Below, in pieces: positions 1 through 8,689 of a stretch of 45,580 bases of DNA. The notes beneath the pieces are model-generated. The model did no database searches and had not been told where the DNA came from. It saw only the letters and a program-made list of their open reading frames with translations. Made by a program: the position numbers and the translations under genes. The DNA lies in contig JAFUHD010000157.1 of the NCBI GenBank assembly GCA_017469025.1, forward strand, positions 1 through 45,580. Reading direction: 5' to 3'. How positions within the stretch are numbered: the stretch's first letter is position 1; each line of letters begins with the position of its first letter. Source of the DNA: Clostridia bacterium. GTDB lineage: Bacteria > Bacillota > Clostridia > Christensenellales > Aristaeellaceae.

Positions 1-8
1 AACGGATT

Positions 9-638
9 GTGCTGAGCCTTATCTTTAACATGGACGGATGCCTGATTAATTCCCTGGCTGTACAGAAGGCTGCCTATTACGGCAGCTATGAGAAGACAGT
101 TGGTGACGGGAAGTGTCCGGATTTTTCCGTTCTGCTGGCAAATACTGGGGATTCAGTGCCTCATTTGTTTGCAAAACTTGGCTTTCCGGCAGAAATGGTA
201 CGCATATACCGGGAGATCAGCAGTGCCAATGTGGCAGGAAATGAGATTAATGAACCATGCTTTGACCTGATTCGCCGTCTGCGCAAAACAGGCATGAAGA
301 CTGCGATCTGTACGGGCAAGGACCATTACCGGGTGGACGAAATACTTCGTTATTTTCATTTGCAGGACTGTTTTGATGCCATCGTAGCAGCTGAGGATGC
401 TGCCCATACCAAACCGTCTCCGGACCCGGTTCTGAAGGCAGCAGAACTGCTTCAGGCGGCGCCGGCGTCCTGTCTTTACATCGGGGATGGATACAATGAT
501 ATTCTGTGCGGCAAGGCAGCTGGTATAAAGGTCGCCCTGACGGTCTGGTACGGGGACATGGGTGTGCCCAGAGAAGCGGATTATACCGTTGAGAGAGTCG
601 ATGAGCTGGAAGCACTGATTGCCCGCCTGAACAAATAA
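9..638 (+). CDS. HAD-superfamily hydrolase, nucleophile Asp replaced by Asn
   Basis: The protein has the layout of a phosphoglycolate-phosphatase-like HAD hydrolase, a cytosolic family that dephosphorylates small metabolites. Motif I reads FNMDGCLINS near residues 6-15. Family members have Asp at the first acidic position (DxDG), but here codon AAC at 27-29 gives Asn7, while Asp9 is kept. Motif II Thr102 (AICTGK), motif III Lys135 (KPSPDP) and motif IV GDGYND (Asp160, Asp164) are intact, and residues 15-95 fit a cap domain. The first codon used is GTG at 9, but the frame is open to the window edge, so the true start may lie upstream. Loss of the nucleophile predicts weak or no phosphatase activity. 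Family membership is firm; substrate is unknown. Confidence 0.85.
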   Translation: MLSLIFNMDGCLINSLAVQKAAYYGSYEKTVGDGKCPDFSVLLANTGDSVPHLFAKLGFPAEMVRIYREISSANVAGNEINEPCFDLIRRLRKTGMKTAICTGKDHYRVDEILRYFHLQDCFDAIVAAEDAAHTKPSPDPVLKAAELLQAAPASCLYIGDGYNDILCGKAAGIKVALTVWYGDMGVPREADYTVERVDELEALIARLNK

Positions 639-639
639 A

Positions 640-667
640 GCGCATTCCCGCAAAAGCGGAAATGCGC
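640..667. terminator. Hairpin between convergent genes
   Basis: Arms at 640-651 and 656-667 pair over 12 positions with one mismatch around an AAAA loop. It begins directly after the HAD gene stop and ends 8 bases before the stop of the opposing zinc-ribbon gene, so it could end transcription from both sides. There is no strong T tract. Confidence 0.6.
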
Positions 668-674
668 AGGAGAG

Positions 675-2006
675 TCAGCCGATTTTGGTCCAGTTGAGCT
701 GGTTCACCAGCTCCGGATCAACTGCCTGCCCGGAAACGCCGTAGACATCTCCATAGGCGTTCTGATAGACGTGGTCAGCGGTAACATCCACCTCAACAGA
801 GCGTCCGTCTGTTGTGTGCCATGTATTGACACCACGGACAGCTTCCGAATAGTTCTGGTTGATGCGTGAATCTGAAGCCATTTTCCTGTTCCAGGAATCC
901 ATGATACCGGCTGAAATTTCGGCACTGTTGCGCGCAATCATCCGGGAGGTTTCCATGGCAAGCTGCTGTCCCCGGATCTGGTTCTGTCTTGCCTGTGCAG
1001 CAAATACGTTTGCCTGCTGCTGATGCCGGAGGAAGATCTGGTATTCAGCATCATCCATCTGTTTTGCAAGGGTCATATCCGGACGGAATGAAGTGACAAA
1101 GTGCAGGAAGGCAGAAGTGGCAGAACGTTCATTTGCTGTATCTGTGATGCACAGGTACATTCGTTTGAACCCCCACCGGATCGCATCTGCCTTCTTTCCA
1201 TGACCAAACGGTCTGGTCCCGGCTTCTTTGGATGCTGACATACCGCCGATCAGGCTGCCGAGCATCCCAAGTGTACCGCCCATCAACATGGCAGCCGTAA
1301 TGGCATTCCGATACTCGATCCCGACATATTCACAGCCGATAAGGACAGTCAGTTCCTGGCTGTTCGTATTGGCGGTGAATTTCATCAGAAGCGGTTCGCA
1401 GACGGCGTTGATGATTTCCATCTGGACATTTGGACCGCTTCCGTCCAGGCTCAGAAATCGGGTGAGCATGTCATTCAGTTCCCTTTCCCGGTTTTGAGCA
1501 AATGGTCCGGGCAGTGCGGCAAATGCAGTGGGTTTTAGCGGCGTTTCGGCGAAACGTTCCGCATACTGCTGCAGAAAGATTTCCGGTTCTACAAAATCCG
1601 CACAGTCGGCAGGATCGTAACCGGCAAATCTTGCGCCTGACTTAAGCATGGGATTCAGATATTCTTCCCATATCATCCGTGATTCGGAGAACAGAATGAC
1701 CGAATGGTCCGGGCTTTCTGCTTTTATCCAGTTTCGGACCGGAGAAAAGTCATTTCCACCGGAGCGCGTGACTGCACCGGTGCAAAGATAGTCCTCCGGA
1801 ACCAGTGCTTTTGCAATGTCCGTTCCGCTTTCACGGCATCTAAAACGATAGTTCATGCGCTGCCGTTCCACTGGGGATGCCTTTGGTATACCGGCATCTT
1901 TTGCCCGGTCCTGCCACAGCAGTTTCAGGTCAGCACCGCAGTGCGGACTGTAGGCGAACTCCGGTGTAATGCCGGTGCCGCATCTGGGACAAAATTTCGC
2001 GTTCAT
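675..2006 (-). CDS. Zinc-ribbon-headed protein of unknown function
   Basis: 443 residues. The N-terminus is a zinc ribbon with a CPRC knuckle (Cys6, Cys9), but the second knuckle is SPHC (Ser20, Cys23), so one of four zinc ligands is missing. The middle is globular with a Gly/Met-rich hydrophobic stretch around residues 235-258 that could be a membrane-associating segment. A Gln/Ala-rich, probably helical region (about 320-380) leads to a compact C-terminal module containing DGRSVEVDV and YGDVYGVSG. The start ATG follows AAAGGA at good spacing. I do not recognise a named family. The gene sits tail-to-tail with the HAD gene and head-to-head with another zinc-ribbon gene, which suggests, but does not show, a shared role. 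Confidence 0.75.
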   Translation of the reverse strand: MNAKFCPRCGTGITPEFAYSPHCGADLKLLWQDRAKDAGIPKASPVERQRMNYRFRCRESGTDIAKALVPEDYLCTGAVTRSGGNDFSPVRNWIKAESPDHSVILFSESRMIWEEYLNPMLKSGARFAGYDPADCADFVEPEIFLQQYAERFAETPLKPTAFAALPGPFAQNRERELNDMLTRFLSLDGSGPNVQMEIINAVCEPLLMKFTANTNSQELTVLIGCEYVGIEYRNAITAAMLMGGTLGMLGSLIGGMSASKEAGTRPFGHGKKADAIRWGFKRMYLCITDTANERSATSAFLHFVTSFRPDMTLAKQMDDAEYQIFLRHQQQANVFAAQARQNQIRGQQLAMETSRMIARNSAEISAGIMDSWNRKMASDSRINQNYSEAVRGVNTWHTTDGRSVEVDVTADHVYQNAYGDVYGVSGQAVDPELVNQLNWTKIG

Positions 2007-2221
2007 TGTATTTGTTCCTTTCGAATATTACTGTGTTGCAAGGAATGCTCCGGTTACAGGAGCCGGTAAAAATGAAAAGAGCAGATGCAAAAAATACGGT
2101 TCGGACTCTATTTCTGCGATTAAAGATGATCCGGCGCTTTACACTGGTTTGCTGAAATAACAAGTAGATGAAGCCGACGTGAAACCAAGGGCTAAACCGC
2201 TATAATAAGGAGACAGCTAAC

Positions 2222-2295
2222 TTGGTGCTGGTTTATCAGATAATGACTACTGCAATGGTTACAGGAATGAAAGTGCAACTATGTCATCAAAGGGG
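2222..2295 (+). repeat. Dispersed ~80-bp leader repeat, copy 1a (diverged)
   Basis: First of two tandem units upstream of the gene at 2390. It contains TTGGTGCTGGTTTATCAGATAA, a diverged form of the hairpin-distal part, and ends in AACTATGTCATCAAAGGGG, matching the conserved 3' end of the family. The 5' hairpin arm is not preserved. Related copies lie at 2301, 4348, 22176, 31141, 35688, 35772 and 35858. Confidence 0.75.
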
Positions 2296-2300
2296 ATGGC

Positions 2301-2382
2301 CCAGCACGTTGTGCTGGTGTGTCAAATAATGATAATCGGGATTGATACGGTGCCGAAAGCACAACTATGTCATCAAAGGGGG
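2301..2382 (+). repeat. Dispersed ~80-bp leader repeat, copy 1b
   Basis: It starts with the hairpin CCAGCACGTTGTGCTGG, continues with GTCAAATAATGATAA and GGTGCCGAAAGCACAAC, and ends CTATGTCATCAAAGGGGG. The GGTGC/GCACA arms around CGAAA form a second small hairpin. The terminal AAAGGGGG lies 7 bases before the ATG at 2390 and is therefore the ribosome binding site of that gene. Confidence 0.85.
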
Positions 2383-2389
2383 CCTCAGG

Positions 2390-3052
2390 ATGGAAGCGAA
2401 GTCAATCATCTGTCGAAATTGTGGAGAAACAGTTGCACTGAATGCATCATATGAGACCAGATTCTGCCCGTATTGCGGGCGCGAACTGGCGGAACCGGCA
2501 CAGATGGATAATGGGAATTCACAGATGACGTCCGGCAGAAATGCAGGAGCGTCAGGTGGACGCGCAGATGACGGGACTGCTGCGCCAGTATCTGAAGGTA
2601 TGGGGCACAGAACCAGAAGAGCGACATCAGAACCGGAGAAGCCGATGGAAGCATCCGGCAAACGCGCTTCTGAGAAAAAGCCGGTTGAATCTGGACAGTC
2701 TTCGCGGCCTGTAGAATCCAGCAACTTTGAGCAGAAAGCATCTGCCGGTTGGCAGAATACCTCAACCCCTGCAAAACAGTCTGGCAGGCGAACAGTACCG
2801 GCGCCAATGTGGTATCTGGGTGTTTGCCTTCTGGCCGTATGCTGGTTCCTGCTGGTTTATTTCATTGTGGACGTCCCGCTGCAGATTTCAACAGGGATTG
2901 GTGCTGCACTTGCCGTTCTGGGGTCAGCGCCTCTATGGTTTTCACGCTTTTATCCGGGAAATGCCGGAAAGAAGGCAAACGCATTTATCTGGATGGTTAT
3001 AATGATTGTGCTGTGGGCAGTCTTATGGTATGCCGCAGCCGAGCTAATCTGA
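2390..3052 (+). CDS. Zinc-ribbon membrane protein
   Basis: 220 residues. An intact four-Cys zinc ribbon (Cys8, Cys11, Cys26, Cys29) is followed by a long polar low-complexity linker (about 35-145) and three hydrophobic segments near residues 153-173, 179-198 and 200-219. A cytosolic zinc ribbon tethered to a small helical bundle is the likely form. ATG at 2390 is chosen because AAAGGGGG stands 7 bases upstream; the frame remains open further back into the repeat, but those codons are the repeat itself and reappear out of frame at 31.1 kb. Function is unknown. It is followed by a strong terminator, so it is probably monocistronic. Confidence 0.8.
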   Translation: MEAKSIICRNCGETVALNASYETRFCPYCGRELAEPAQMDNGNSQMTSGRNAGASGGRADDGTAAPVSEGMGHRTRRATSEPEKPMEASGKRASEKKPVESGQSSRPVESSNFEQKASAGWQNTSTPAKQSGRRTVPAPMWYLGVCLLAVCWFLLVYFIVDVPLQISTGIGAALAVLGSAPLWFSRFYPGNAGKKANAFIWMVIMIVLWAVLWYAAAELI

Positions 3053-3079
3053 TTTCTGCATGTAATTGAAAAGAATCCG

Positions 3080-3129
3080 GCGTCCGGTATAGTCGCGAAA
3101 CAGACCATACCGGACGCTGTTTCTTTTTT
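3080..3129 (+). terminator. Intrinsic terminator
   Basis: An 11-bp perfect stem (3080-3090 with 3107-3117) with a 16-base loop is followed by a T-rich run (TTTCTTTTTT). It ends the zinc-ribbon membrane protein transcript. Confidence 0.85.
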
Positions 3130-3606
3130 GGCTCACATTGTGCAAAGGTGGTTCTGCTTTGTGATTGGAAAGATACAGTCATTAGAAATGTGCAAGCTGT
3201 AAAGGTGCTCTTTCCGGGAGGTCTCTGCAAAAGCAGATGGTATACCTGCAAAAAAGAATCCTGCGCAGCAGCTGTTTTAGTATGTTGCAGCTTTCCCATC
3301 CTTAATATGTCAGATCTAAATGAATCTTGGAAAGAGTATACAGCAAATCTGTCACACATTCAATCTTTGCATAAGCAGGCGCAAGTTCCTGCTTGATAAA
3401 GCACAACCATGTTTCTGTTTCATTGCAGACGTGTTTAAGTGCGGCATGTCGATTTTCATAAAATGTCGCTTTTCAAACGACCTTTTTTGCTGTCGCTTTC
3501 GCTATACTGAATCTGTCAAAAAGAACACGGAGAAACGGCAACTGGGAATGCTGTCGGGTATCTCCAGAAGGATTATTTACAGAAATGGACATGAAAGGGG
3601 AAAGCA
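3130..3606. other. Intergenic stretch without convincing gene
   Basis: About 475 bases. Short open frames are present, but none has a good ribosome binding site or a recognisable protein. A TATACT hexamer at 3503-3508 could be the -10 box for the SIMPL gene, but I found no matching -35 at normal spacing. Confidence 0.4.
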
Positions 3607-4272
3607 ATGAGTACAGAAAGGACAATCCGGGTAACAGGAAAGGGACAGATCCGTGTGAAACCGGATATGACAAGGATAACCATGACACTCGAGGGCATAC
3701 AGCGTGATTATGCTGAAACGCTGCGTCAGTCAACAAGAAGTACCGAGCAGATCAAGGATGTGCTTGAACCGCTGGGATTTGAACGGATGGATCTCAAGAC
3801 ACTTCAGTTTGATGTGAACACTGAGTATGAAAGTTACAAGGTACATGATTCATACAAGCGGCGTTTTGCCGGATACAGTTACAGGCATGTGCTGAAAATT
3901 GAGTTTGATTCGGACCGGGACCGCCTTGGACGAATCTTGTATGAGCTGGCTGCCTGTCCGGCCAGACCAGAGTTTACGATCAGTTACACGGTAAAGGACA
4001 GGGAAGCTTCCAAAAATGAACTCATTGGGAAGGCTGTTGAAGACGCAAAGGCTAAGGCAGCAGTATTGACAAAGGCAGCCGGCATTGTGCTTGGTTCCAT
4101 TCAGACCATCGATTATTCATGGAGAGAAATCAGCTTTGAAGTTCACCCGATGGAGCGTGAGATGGGAACAAAAATGTGCATGGATGAAAATTCGGAGCGG
4201 TATGATCTTGATATTGAACCGGACGACATTGAGGCATCTGATACCGTTACGGTGGTCTGGGAAATCATCTGA
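3607..4272 (+). CDS. SIMPL domain (DUF541) protein
   Basis: 221 residues. The N-terminal segment RTIRVTGKGQIRVKPDMTRI, the Glu/Gln-rich helix after it and the YTVKDREASKNELIGKAVEDA region are typical of SIMPL/DUF541 proteins. Most family members are periplasmic or exported; this one has no signal peptide or membrane helix, so it is probably cytosolic. The family is linked to oxidative or envelope stress in some bacteria, but no biochemical function is established. A GAAAGGGGAAAGC run just before the ATG is the ribosome binding site. No partner gene is adjacent on the same strand. Confidence 0.88.
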   Translation: MSTERTIRVTGKGQIRVKPDMTRITMTLEGIQRDYAETLRQSTRSTEQIKDVLEPLGFERMDLKTLQFDVNTEYESYKVHDSYKRRFAGYSYRHVLKIEFDSDRDRLGRILYELAACPARPEFTISYTVKDREASKNELIGKAVEDAKAKAAVLTKAAGIVLGSIQTIDYSWREISFEVHPMEREMGTKMCMDENSERYDLDIEPDDIEASDTVTVVWEII

Positions 4273-4347
4273 GCACAAACTGGCTGCTCTTGATGCCACT
4301 TGTCTAGAGCGTTTTATCAAAAACATTTTTCCTTGATGCAGACTCTA

Positions 4348-4404
4348 CGGCAATGTATCAATCGCAAATGTCATTATTTTACAAACCAGCATGTGGTACT
4401 GGGC
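4348..4404 (-). repeat. Dispersed leader repeat, partial copy
   Basis: On the plus strand it reads CGGCAATGTATCAATCGCAAATGTCATTATTTTACAAACCAGC (given in part), matching the middle and hairpin end of the 31.1-kb copy. The conserved CTATGTCATTAAAGGAGG end is missing, and the hairpin arms have drifted (CCAGCATGTGGTACTGG). It lies between convergent genes and is not next to any start codon, so it looks like a decayed copy. Confidence 0.65.
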
Positions 4405-4485
4405 AATTCGTCCACAAACGTGGCAATATGACCGCATCCAGTATGATGGATTCGGATGCATCCCTCTGAATGAACTCTTTGTAAG

Positions 4486-4517
4486 TGAAAAGGCGTGGCT
4501 TTTGCCACGCCTTTTCA
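4486..4517. terminator. Bidirectional intrinsic terminator
   Basis: A 14-bp perfect stem (4486-4499 with 4504-4517) closes a TTTT loop, with A-rich and T-rich flanks inside the arms. It lies between the SIMPL gene and the opposing serine hydrolase gene and can serve both. Confidence 0.85.
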
Positions 4518-4589
4518 TTCTTACAATTCTAACAGTATTTACGGTCTTATGTGCCCCGCATCACATGCAAGAACTTTAAAGATGCTGAA

Positions 4590-5999
4590 TCAGTCTGATT
4601 CACGGTGATAAATCCGGGTCCCGCAGCGGACACCCCAAGCTTTTCCGCCGGAAATCAGAAATTCAATGCGGGAGTACAGGGAACCATTTTCCTTTACGGA
4701 ACGGAAACGGGTACCGCCGCAGTAGATCAGGGATGTCTGTGTTTCATCATGATGACCAACAGGGGTGTCATTTTCAAACGTCAGTGTGAAATGCGAAGGA
4801 ATGCCTTCATGGCAGATATAGCGGCCGGTCAGCATTTCAAAATCGGAGAAGGGATAGGATACGGCTTCGAACCAGTCGTGGCTGGTCTCAAGGGGCAGAT
4901 CGAGTACGGCATTGTACATGGCGAAAAGCAGGGGATCCATGTCCTCATCACCCCGGTTGCAAAGAACAGCCATGCCGATACCCTCGCCAAGGACAAGACC
5001 ACCCTTGGTTGAAACACCGTGCAGTCCGCCTGCATGCTCACACAGGACATGGCCGCGGAAGGCACGCTTATTGATGCCCATGCACATGGTCTGGAACGGG
5101 CGTACAGGATGTGCGCTGCCAAGCAGCAGGTCAACAGCTTCCCTTGGAATCACCTGCTTCCCTTCGTGCATACCATAGGCAGAAAGCATGCGATAGTAGG
5201 TAGCCATGTCCTTTGACGTTGATTTGACCATGGCACAGCCGCGGAACGGAGGCAGAACGGACCAGCCGTCGTCACAGGTGCGTTTTCCGTCCTCCATTTC
5301 AAAGAGAGAGGTCATATTGCCGCCCGAAAGGGCCTGTGCTGCCAGATGACCATTATCGAGAATGGAACGGGTCATCCCCAGCGGTGCAAAAACCCGCTCA
5401 TGCATGAACTGCTCAAGCGGCATACCGGCAGCCTGATCCACTATATAGGAAAGGATGGCATAGCCTTCATTGGAATAGCTGAGATTCTGGCCGGGCATGC
5501 CGGTATTTGGATAGGGGCAGTTTGCAATATAATCAATGACCTCTTCGATCGTTTCCATCTTGTTCGGTGTGGATGCACGGAGCGTCTTTTCATAATCGGC
5601 ATCGCCGCGTCCGGGTGTATTCATGACGATGGACCATTCGAGAGGCTCCATGGGTGGAATTCCGGCTGTATGCATGGCAAGATGCCGTACTGTTACAGAT
5701 TCACGTGGTTCGCCAGGGACACGGAACTGGGGGAAAAACTTGACAACCGGATCTTCCAGACTGAGCCGGCCTTCAACGGCCAGAATACAGGTACACAGTG
5801 CCGTAATGGATTTGCTCATGGAGGCAATGCCGAACATGGTATCATGATCGGGCACCCGGGATTCATCTTTGTCGATAAAACCGGCATTGAATTCATAGAG
5901 CATGCCCTCAGGGCCCATTATGCATGCGCTGACGCCTGCAAGATGATTCTTTTCAACAATGCTGCCCAGCAGATCGGTTAATTCCTTTGAATGATTCAT
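4590..5999 (-). CDS. Serine hydrolase, beta-lactamase class C / penicillin-binding fold
   Basis: 469 residues from ATG at 5999, chosen for the upstream GGAGGAAACAAAGTG. It has the class C beta-lactamase triad signature: SMSK at 60-63 (catalytic Ser60, Lys63), YSN at 175-177 and HAGG at 322-325 in the place of the KTG-like third motif. The last ~85 residues form a beta-rich tail, as in esterase or D-aminopeptidase relatives (Pfam Beta-lactamase, PF00144). There is no signal peptide, so it is likely a cytosolic esterase or peptidase, not a resistance enzyme. It lies 123 bases downstream of a histidine phosphatase gene on the same strand and may be co-transcribed with it. Confidence 0.88.
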   Translation of the reverse strand: MNHSKELTDLLGSIVEKNHLAGVSACIMGPEGMLYEFNAGFIDKDESRVPDHDTMFGIASMSKSITALCTCILAVEGRLSLEDPVVKFFPQFRVPGEPRESVTVRHLAMHTAGIPPMEPLEWSIVMNTPGRGDADYEKTLRASTPNKMETIEEVIDYIANCPYPNTGMPGQNLSYSNEGYAILSYIVDQAAGMPLEQFMHERVFAPLGMTRSILDNGHLAAQALSGGNMTSLFEMEDGKRTCDDGWSVLPPFRGCAMVKSTSKDMATYYRMLSAYGMHEGKQVIPREAVDLLLGSAHPVRPFQTMCMGINKRAFRGHVLCEHAGGLHGVSTKGGLVLGEGIGMAVLCNRGDEDMDPLLFAMYNAVLDLPLETSHDWFEAVSYPFSDFEMLTGRYICHEGIPSHFTLTFENDTPVGHHDETQTSLIYCGGTRFRSVKENGSLYSRIEFLISGGKAWGVRCGTRIYHRESD

Positions 6000-6122
6000 C
6001 ACTTTGTTTCCTCCGTGGTTTGGATAAATGACAGGACACGGCGCGGGAAGCCGGGTGCCCTGGTAAATTCTGACAGCGCACATTATATCATGTCTTTTTG
6101 TACTGGTGCAATTTACGGTATT

Positions 6123-6800
6123 TCAGAGTGTCACTCCGCTGATGTGCCGTCCATCACAGGCAAGTTCGAGGCTGGGCATGGACAGAATGCCCGGTCTGTT
6201 ATCAAACCGGAGGATGGTAATGCCGGTGAACGGCATATGAAGCAGTGCACATCCCTGTGAGAATGGCAGATTCAGCAGATGACAGATCGCGGCGGTACCT
6301 GAACCGCCATGACAGAACAATGCAATCGTGCTGTCAGCAAATCTGGGATTGCTGCAAATATAATACCCGTCCTGCCGGATATAGCCATATTCGCGCAGCC
6401 ATTCATCTATACCGACAGATACATCCCAGACATACCCGCCCACGATATTCTGATCAAACATGGGAAGGTTTTCCCAGTCTGCTGTACATATATCTTCACC
6501 ACGTTCCATGAGCTCATTGGCAATATCCCATGGATTCCCGCCAGCAAACATTTCTTTGCCATTTTTATCGCCCCAGTAAATTTCATGCATAAACGGGAGT
6601 ATGTCTATACTGTCCATCTTGAGCGCCTCTGCTGCCAGTTGTGCGGTTTCAACCGCGCGCCCCATGGGCGAGGAGCAGAGAAAGTCGATATTGTCCTCTT
6701 TCAGCCGTCGGCCGGCAGCGGATGCCTGCAGGCGGCCAAGGCCGGTCAGACAGTCTTTTTCGTAGTTTGGTTCTCCATGCCGGACAAAAATCAGGCGCAT
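6123..6800 (-). CDS. Histidine phosphatase (phosphoglycerate-mutase-like)
   Basis: 225 residues. The RHG motif at 7-9 holds the phospho-accepting His8. SSPMGRA (Arg48), Glu73 and the second His (FCHGG, His164) complete the branch-1 histidine phosphatase active site. The enzyme transfers phosphate through a phosphohistidine. Substrate cannot be told from sequence; many such proteins are broad-range phosphatases. AGGAGG lies 7 bases before the ATG. The gene is upstream of the serine hydrolase gene in the same orientation. Confidence 0.9.
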   Translation of the reverse strand: MRLIFVRHGEPNYEKDCLTGLGRLQASAAGRRLKEDNIDFLCSSPMGRAVETAQLAAEALKMDSIDILPFMHEIYWGDKNGKEMFAGGNPWDIANELMERGEDICTADWENLPMFDQNIVGGYVWDVSVGIDEWLREYGYIRQDGYYICSNPRFADSTIALFCHGGSGTAAICHLLNLPFSQGCALLHMPFTGITILRFDNRPGILSMPSLELACDGRHISGVTL

Positions 6801-7002
6801 TTGTTTTCCTCCTGAACGGTTTCAATTGTCTGCAGTATAATGCAGGAAAAATCTGAAAGCAAGAATAAATGATTCTGGGGCATAAAGGCTAACCCACATT
6901 TATACCAGTGCTAAAAGCACCAGGTAAAGGCTTCATCACATAGCCGTTATCTCGTAGAGACTATAATTACTCATACTTCGCACCCTGCTTTTGCCACTCA
7001 AG

Positions 7003-7302
7003 CTATACAGTATAAGGCTTTATGAGCAAAAAAATTTCGCTTTTCTGCCACAACCTGGCTTCATTTGAAACAGGCATATAATTCTCCTCTTTTGAAGAAG
7101 CTCCGGATAATGTTTTTCTGAAATTATAAACGGTAGACAATCCCATGCCCAAAAGAGAAGCTATATCTGTAAGTTTAGTGCCTGCAAACAGAAGAATAGC
7201 GGCAATGATTCGTTTTGCAAATGCAATTGGGAGAAAGAGATGAAGAAAATCAAGGATTGATGAGATAACCGGAGATTGGAAATTTGTATTTTCCTGATTC
7301 AT
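7003..7302 (-). pseudogene. Truncated transposase HTH protein
   Basis: 99 codons with GGAG before the ATG. The stretch KRIIAAILLFAGTKLTDIAS and the following LLGMGLSTVYNFRK form a helix-turn-helix like the short first protein of bipartite insertion elements. After about residue 75 the sequence loses the pattern. In the neighbouring frame near 7030-7060 it continues as PGCGRKAKF, which resembles the GRGRK-type linker expected in such proteins, so a frameshift probably broke the gene. The region is AT-rich compared with its flanks. The reading as a transposase remnant rests on motif memory, not on a search. Confidence 0.5.
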
Positions 7303-7519
7303 GAATTTCTCCGCAGCAACATCTGAAGTTGAAACTCAGCAAATGACATTTCCACAATGGCATCCTCTGAGTTGTAACAGACTTCCATTACTTGCAGGAA
7401 TATGATGTTTAGCGCGATAATGGTATTAAGATGGCAAAACGCACAACAAGCAATAGAATCAATCTAATTATATCGCATATATGTGATGTTATTAAGGATA
7501 AATTGCGGAGGAAGGGCAA

Positions 7520-8542
7520 ATGTCTCGGTATAAACCACTTAAAGAGCGCAGCGCATCCGATAGAATTGAATTGGAGAATATCATTCAGAATCCGCTATCT
7601 GACTCCAATCTCGTGCAGCGTGCCAAGGCTATTCAGAGGTTTCTGGAAGGAGAAAAAGGGGATGCGATTGCCAAAGCACTGAAGGTTCGACCGAATACAG
7701 TATCTGATTGGCGTAAAAAGTACGAGGAAAACGGCATTGAAGGCTTGTATACCAAGGCACCTAAAGGAAAACGGGGTTCTGAAACAAGAGAAAAAGTATT
7801 GAAAATGTTGGATTCAACACCTCCAGAAGCAGGATGGAGTACAAGGACATTAGCGGATGCGGCAGGGACCAGTCTCGATACAGTCAGAAGAGCACTGAAA
7901 GACGAACATATGACGGTATCCAAGTCTTACATATGGGACAAAGAAATAAAGCGAAGCTCAACAATAGCTTGTGTGGAAGCAATCGGTCTGTATATGTCAA
8001 AGGAAGAAGCAGGTTTTATTCTCAAAATTGCTTCTCAATTAAACAGGGAGTCCTCGGGATTTGTCACTACCTGTAATAGAAACTTGGCTAACGTTCTGGA
8101 ACAGATGGATCATGCAGAGAATGGAATATCTCTGGAAGATGCAATTCTTGCATCTGTTCAGGAAATGAAAGAAGTGTCTCGAGGAAATAAGGAGGCATTT
8201 CAAGATTTTTTTGCCAAAATCTGCAAAGAAAATGATAGTCGAATGATTGACGGCATGCATTCAGAGAAGGGGAAAGACCTTTATTACGTATTCTACTGGT
8301 GCGCAAACGATAAAGGAATAAAACCCATCCTCCAAAGAACTGGAATTGTGGTCGATATGACAGAGAGTATTGATGAGTGGATCACAAAGATAAAGCCATG
8401 GATAATAATTAATTCTTACCTTCTGAATAAGGATTCACATAAGAAGGCAAACTCTCTTATGAATTCGATTGCCTTATATATGGAAAGGACAACTGTGCTC
8501 GTGGAACCGTTTGAATGGAGAACAACGTTTGCCGCTGTTTAA
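7520..8542 (+). CDS. IS630-type HTH protein with unrecognised C-terminal half
   Basis: 340 residues, ATG preceded by GCGGAGGAAGGGC. Residues 1-150 match the tandem helix-turn-helix part of IS630-family transposases (AKALKVRPNTVSDWRKKYEE, and a WSTRTLADAAG second HTH). In IS630 the next part is the DDE catalytic core, opening with a conserved GLYL..P..A..L.VDE block. Here GLYMSKEEAGFILKI stands at that point with no Asp-Glu, and no DDE triad follows. The rest (about 165-340) is a mixed helical region with KGKDLYYVFYWCANDKGIKP and a C-terminal part rich in Ile and Glu. It may be a domesticated DNA-binding protein or a different element's protein. No inverted terminal repeats were found around it. 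Confidence 0.6.
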   Translation: MSRYKPLKERSASDRIELENIIQNPLSDSNLVQRAKAIQRFLEGEKGDAIAKALKVRPNTVSDWRKKYEENGIEGLYTKAPKGKRGSETREKVLKMLDSTPPEAGWSTRTLADAAGTSLDTVRRALKDEHMTVSKSYIWDKEIKRSSTIACVEAIGLYMSKEEAGFILKIASQLNRESSGFVTTCNRNLANVLEQMDHAENGISLEDAILASVQEMKEVSRGNKEAFQDFFAKICKENDSRMIDGMHSEKGKDLYYVFYWCANDKGIKPILQRTGIVVDMTESIDEWITKIKPWIIINSYLLNKDSHKKANSLMNSIALYMERTTVLVEPFEWRTTFAAV

Positions 8543-8641
8543 TCGTTCGATGGTACTTTTGCAAGTGTATGATGCCTTATGCCGGATAAGCAATGTATTC
8601 CAGATCTCTTCGTGATCGAGTATAGCTTGCATTTGTCATGG

Positions 8642-8689
8642 ATACCGGGGAGATTGGAGAACAGAATGTATCTCCGATCTTCCCGGTAT
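8642..8689 (+). terminator. Long hairpin, probable terminator
   Basis: Arms at 8642-8660 and 8671-8689 pair over 19 positions with two G-U pairs around a 10-base loop. TTCTTTTCG follows. It would end the transcript of the IS630-type gene 100 bases upstream, or could mark an element boundary. Confidence 0.65.

Noticed and set aside
2342-2389. N-terminal extension of the zinc-ribbon membrane protein through the repeat
   Set aside because: The extra codons are the repeat itself; the same peptide appears out of frame at 31.1 kb, and the ribosome site favours ATG 2390.
3320-3610. 96-codon frame overlapping the SIMPL start by 4 bases
   Set aside because: No ribosome site, unusual Cys/Phe/Lys composition and no known family; the overlap looks accidental.
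4590-5999. Antibiotic-resistance beta-lactamase
   Set aside because: No signal peptide and an HAGG third motif fit the esterase/peptidase relatives better than a secreted resistance enzyme.
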